Below are positions 36,717-40,562 of a stretch of 40,562 nt of DNA, piece by piece. The first letter of the stretch is position 1. The number at the start of each line of letters is the position of its first letter. Origin of the DNA: Lachnospiraceae bacterium (GTDB lineage: Bacteria > Bacillota > Clostridia > Lachnospirales > Lachnospiraceae); the NCBI GenBank assembly GCA_016288005.1, contig JAEEXY010000023.1:1-40562 (forward strand), in the 5' to 3' direction. The position numbers and the translations under genes are program-made. Under the pieces are notes generated by a model that was given only the letters and a program-made list of their open reading frames with translations, was not told where the DNA came from and made no database searches.

Positions 36717-37235
36717 TTAGTTATCGGATCTTACGTCCGTAAGTCCGAGTTCAACAGGTGTCTCCCTGCCGAACATATCGATATTGATCGTCACGGTCTG
36801 TGCGTCCAGGTCAATGGCTCTTACCACACCCTGACTGTCTTTCCATGTACCGTTGATGATCGTAACCGTGTCGCCTTCCTCAAAGTCAAGCAGAATCTCG
36901 CTCGGTCCGTTGTACATCGCGTCCATCTCCTCTTCGGAAAGAGGAACCGGCTTTGATCCGGGACCTACGAAGCCTGTTACGCCGCGGGTATTTCTAACGA
37001 TATACCAGGTGTCATCGTTCATGATCATGTTGATGAGCACGTATCCGGGGAACATCTTCTTTTCAACCTGCTTTTTGACACCGGCTCTGATCTCGGTGAC
37101 AGTCTGCACGGGAACCGAAACATCCAATATCTGGTCCTGAAGCCCTCTGTTTTCAATTGTTTTCTTAAGGTCGAGCATGACCTTGTTTTCATAACCCGAG
37201 TAGGTATGAACAACGTACCATTTAGCTTCTGCCAT
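36717..37235 (-). CDS. nusG: transcription antitermination/pausing factor NusG
   Basis: 172 residues. The NGN domain begins KWYVVHTYSGYENKVMLDLKK and includes KMFPGYVLINMIMNDDTWYIVRNTRGVTGFVG; the C-terminal KOW domain is GDTVTIINGTWKDSQGVVRAID. It binds the RNA polymerase clamp helices. It is 20 bases after secE, as in most bacteria. Confidence 0.98.
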   Translation of the reverse strand: MAEAKWYVVHTYSGYENKVMLDLKKTIENRGLQDQILDVSVPVQTVTEIRAGVKKQVEKKMFPGYVLINMIMNDDTWYIVRNTRGVTGFVGPGSKPVPLSEEEMDAMYNGPSEILLDFEEGDTVTIINGTWKDSQGVVRAIDLDAQTVTINIDMFGRETPVELGLTDVRSDN

Positions 37236-37255
37236 ATTTACTCCTATCTAGTTTA

Positions 37256-37471
37256 TCAAACAATGATCTTGTCGAGTCCGAGTTTGATCGCTGCATCGAT
37301 CAATGCAATGAGCAAGCCCAGAAGGATAGAAATAATTACAACTGCGGTAGACTCTTTGAATAAAGTCTCCTTTGAAGGCCAGGTGATCTTCCTCCACTCG
37401 GAGCGAACGCCCTTGAGGAAGCTCTTCTTTGCAGGCTTGGTATTAGCAGCCGCTTTGTTTGTCTCTGCCAT
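37256..37471 (-). CDS. secE: preprotein translocase subunit SecE
   Basis: A 71-residue protein with a polar N-terminus (KKSFLKGVRSEWRKITWPSKETLFKEST), which is the conserved amphipathic helix, then one membrane span (AVVIISILLGLLIALID) and a short tail. It clamps SecY in the plasma membrane. Length fits Gram-positive SecE. It follows rpmG by 17 bases. Confidence 0.97.
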   Translation of the reverse strand: MAETNKAAANTKPAKKSFLKGVRSEWRKITWPSKETLFKESTAVVIISILLGLLIALIDAAIKLGLDKIIV

Positions 37472-37488
37472 AAGTACCTTCCTTTCCC

Positions 37489-37638
37489 TTACTTCGTTTC
37501 CTTGTGCATGGTGTGCTTCTTGCAGAATCTGCAGTACTTCTTTGTTTCCATTCTGTCAGGATGATTCTTTTTCTCTTTCGTCGTGTTGTAGTTACGCTGC
37601 TTGCACTCTGTGCATGCTAATGTAATTTGTACTCGCAC
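37489..37638 (-). CDS. rpmG: ribosomal protein L33 (zinc-binding type, GTG start)
   Basis: 49 residues. The frame extends further upstream, but the start is the GTG preceded by GGAGG at 8 bases, giving the typical N-terminus [17 protein letters not shown] (first residue read as Met). Two cysteine pairs, CTEC and CRFC, make this the zinc-containing form. First gene of the rpmG-secE-nusG-rplK-rplA unit. Confidence 0.95.
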   Translation of the reverse strand: MRVQITLACTECKQRNYNTTKEKKNHPDRMETKKYCRFCKKHTMHKETK

Positions 37639-37754
37639 AACTTCCACCTCCGTTTTCTGATACTCACAGGCAATGTGGTATGTTGCCCGTGGCTGCAAAT
37701 AAAATGTTATGCTTTTGCGCAACAAAAAAAAGCTGTATGCGCACCAGCCCTAAC

Positions 37755-37783
37755 AGATTATCACAGAATTCCGCATACGTCAA
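37755..37783 (-). promoter_or_regulatory. promoter of the rpmG operon
   Basis: On the minus strand TTGACG (37778-37783), a 17-base spacer and TAATCT (37755-37760); an overlapping GATAAT with TGT before it could act as extended -10. The tRNA-Trp often found here in other Firmicutes was not seen. Confidence 0.65.
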
Positions 37784-37844
37784 GCACTTTTTGGCGCTTA
37801 CTTTACCCTTTTTCGCCGTTACCGCGCCCCGATTCAAAAAAGTC

Positions 37845-37873
37845 TTGCGTTTGGAAAAGACAGACTGTATATT
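37845..37873 (+). promoter_or_regulatory. promoter of the subtilisin-like protease gene
   Basis: TTGCGT (37845-37850), a 17-base spacer and TATATT (37868-37873), divergent from the rpmG promoter. Confidence 0.5.
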
Positions 37874-37954
37874 ATTATTGCTTTTATTAAGGAAGCAAAC
37901 AGGTTTATCATTACACAGCCTCTGATATCCCGCTCCACCGGATATTGCATATAT

Positions 37955-40171
<2,217 letters not shown>

Positions 40172-40193
40172 GTGACGCGCAGGGAGAGGAATC

Positions 40194-40215
40194 AGCTGCG
40201 GTAAAACCCGCAGCT
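40194..40215 (+). other. small hairpin before the last gene
   Basis: AGCTGCGG and CCGCAGCT form an 8-bp stem ending just before the ribosome site AAAGAGGAGG. No T-tract, so not a terminator; it may influence translation of the next gene. Confidence 0.35.
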
Positions 40216-40229
40216 AAAGAGGAGGAATG

Positions 40230-40562
40230 ATGTTCAGAAAAAACGATCTGTTCATAATAGCCGGCGTGCTCCTGTTCGGGCTTGCCGCGCTCGCGGCCGT
40301 ACGGTTCGCAGGCAGCGCTCCTCCCGCCCTGGTTGAGATCCGGGTAAACGGAGAGCTCACCGCAGTTTATCCTCTGACTCAGGACCGCGATTTTATCGTC
40401 ACAGGTTTCTATGGCGGCGAAGTACGCGGCATCATATCAAACGGCACGGTGGACGTGACCGGCTCCGACTGCCCCGACAAAATATGTGTCGATCACCGCG
40501 TCATAAGCAAGACCGGCGAGTCGATAGTCTGCCTCCCGAACCGCGTGGTGATTACGATCGCA
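40230..40562 (+). CDS. NusG-domain-II-containing membrane protein, N-terminal part (3' end outside window)
   Basis: 111 codons are visible; the frame runs off the window. The second of two adjacent ATGs was chosen because GGAGG is only one base from the first. One membrane span (DLFIIAGVLLFGLAALAAV) is followed by an outside domain of the NusG_II type, with VEIRVNGELTAVYPL and the signature DCPDKICVDHRVISKTGESIVCLPNRVVI. Such proteins occur in Clostridia next to a Gx-type transporter (heptaprenyl diphosphate synthase component I-like) or redox/flavin-transfer genes; downstream genes are not visible here. Function unknown. Confidence 0.88.
   Translation, partial: MFRKNDLFIIAGVLLFGLAALAAVRFAGSAPPALVEIRVNGELTAVYPLTQDRDFIVTGFYGGEVRGIISNGTVDVTGSDCPDKICVDHRVISKTGESIVCLPNRVVITIA

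Overview
The window looks like a chromosomal segment of a moderately GC-rich Clostridia, most likely Lachnospiraceae. The reasons are Gram-positive style GGAGG ribosome binding sites, σA promoters and intrinsic terminators, a four-cysteine L33, a DUF3793 protein next to a flavodoxin, a NusG-domain-II protein, and YgfK/SsnA. This is a judgement from protein resemblance only; no search was run. No tRNA, rRNA, CRISPR array or transposase gene was seen.

Left part (1-15000). The window opens inside ssnA, followed closely by ygfK, a pair tied to selenium-dependent molybdenum hydroxylase and purine metabolism. A clearly AT-rich block (about 3580-6890) follows. It holds one minus-strand operon: two paralogous secreted proteins of unknown function, a 57-residue membrane peptide, a BlaR1-type M56 metalloprotease without a penicillin-binding sensor domain, and a BlaI-type repressor. 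The block is closed by a bidirectional terminator on one side and a 45-nt perfect palindrome at its promoter on the other. Ordinary genes come next: a DHH phosphoesterase, an XRE regulator with a zinc ribbon, a flavodoxin and a DUF3793 protein behind two palindromic boxes, citrate synthase, a GNAT acetyltransferase, an XRE-TPR regulator, a 49-residue protein, and class II fructose-bisphosphate aldolase.

Right part (15000-40562). The conserved transcription and translation cluster lies on the minus strand in its usual order: rpmG-secE-nusG-rplK-rplA, rplJ-rplL, rpoB-rpoC. It is split twice. Between rplA and rplJ sit about 8 kb: an LRR surface protein with an O-antigen-ligase-like protein (minus strand), a chemoreceptor with a repetitive Ala/Pro/Glu protein (plus strand), and a roughly 180-nt self-complementary intergenic element. 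Between rplL and rpoB sits a three-gene operon: an unknown protein, a PilT-like ATPase and a MATE exporter. Each core block has its own promoter, and the rplK-rplA and rplJ-rplL blocks end in clear terminators, so the inserts lie at transcription-unit borders. The rplJ promoter is followed by an L10-type leader with an attenuator hairpin. RpoB and RpoC both end in long acidic, tyrosine-rich tails. The window closes with a secreted subtilisin-like protease and the start of a NusG-domain-II membrane protein.

The strongest candidates for something undescribed are the BlaRI-type operon with its paired secreted proteins, the chemoreceptor-linked repeat protein with FliM-like C-terminal motifs, and the structured element at 35207-35385.
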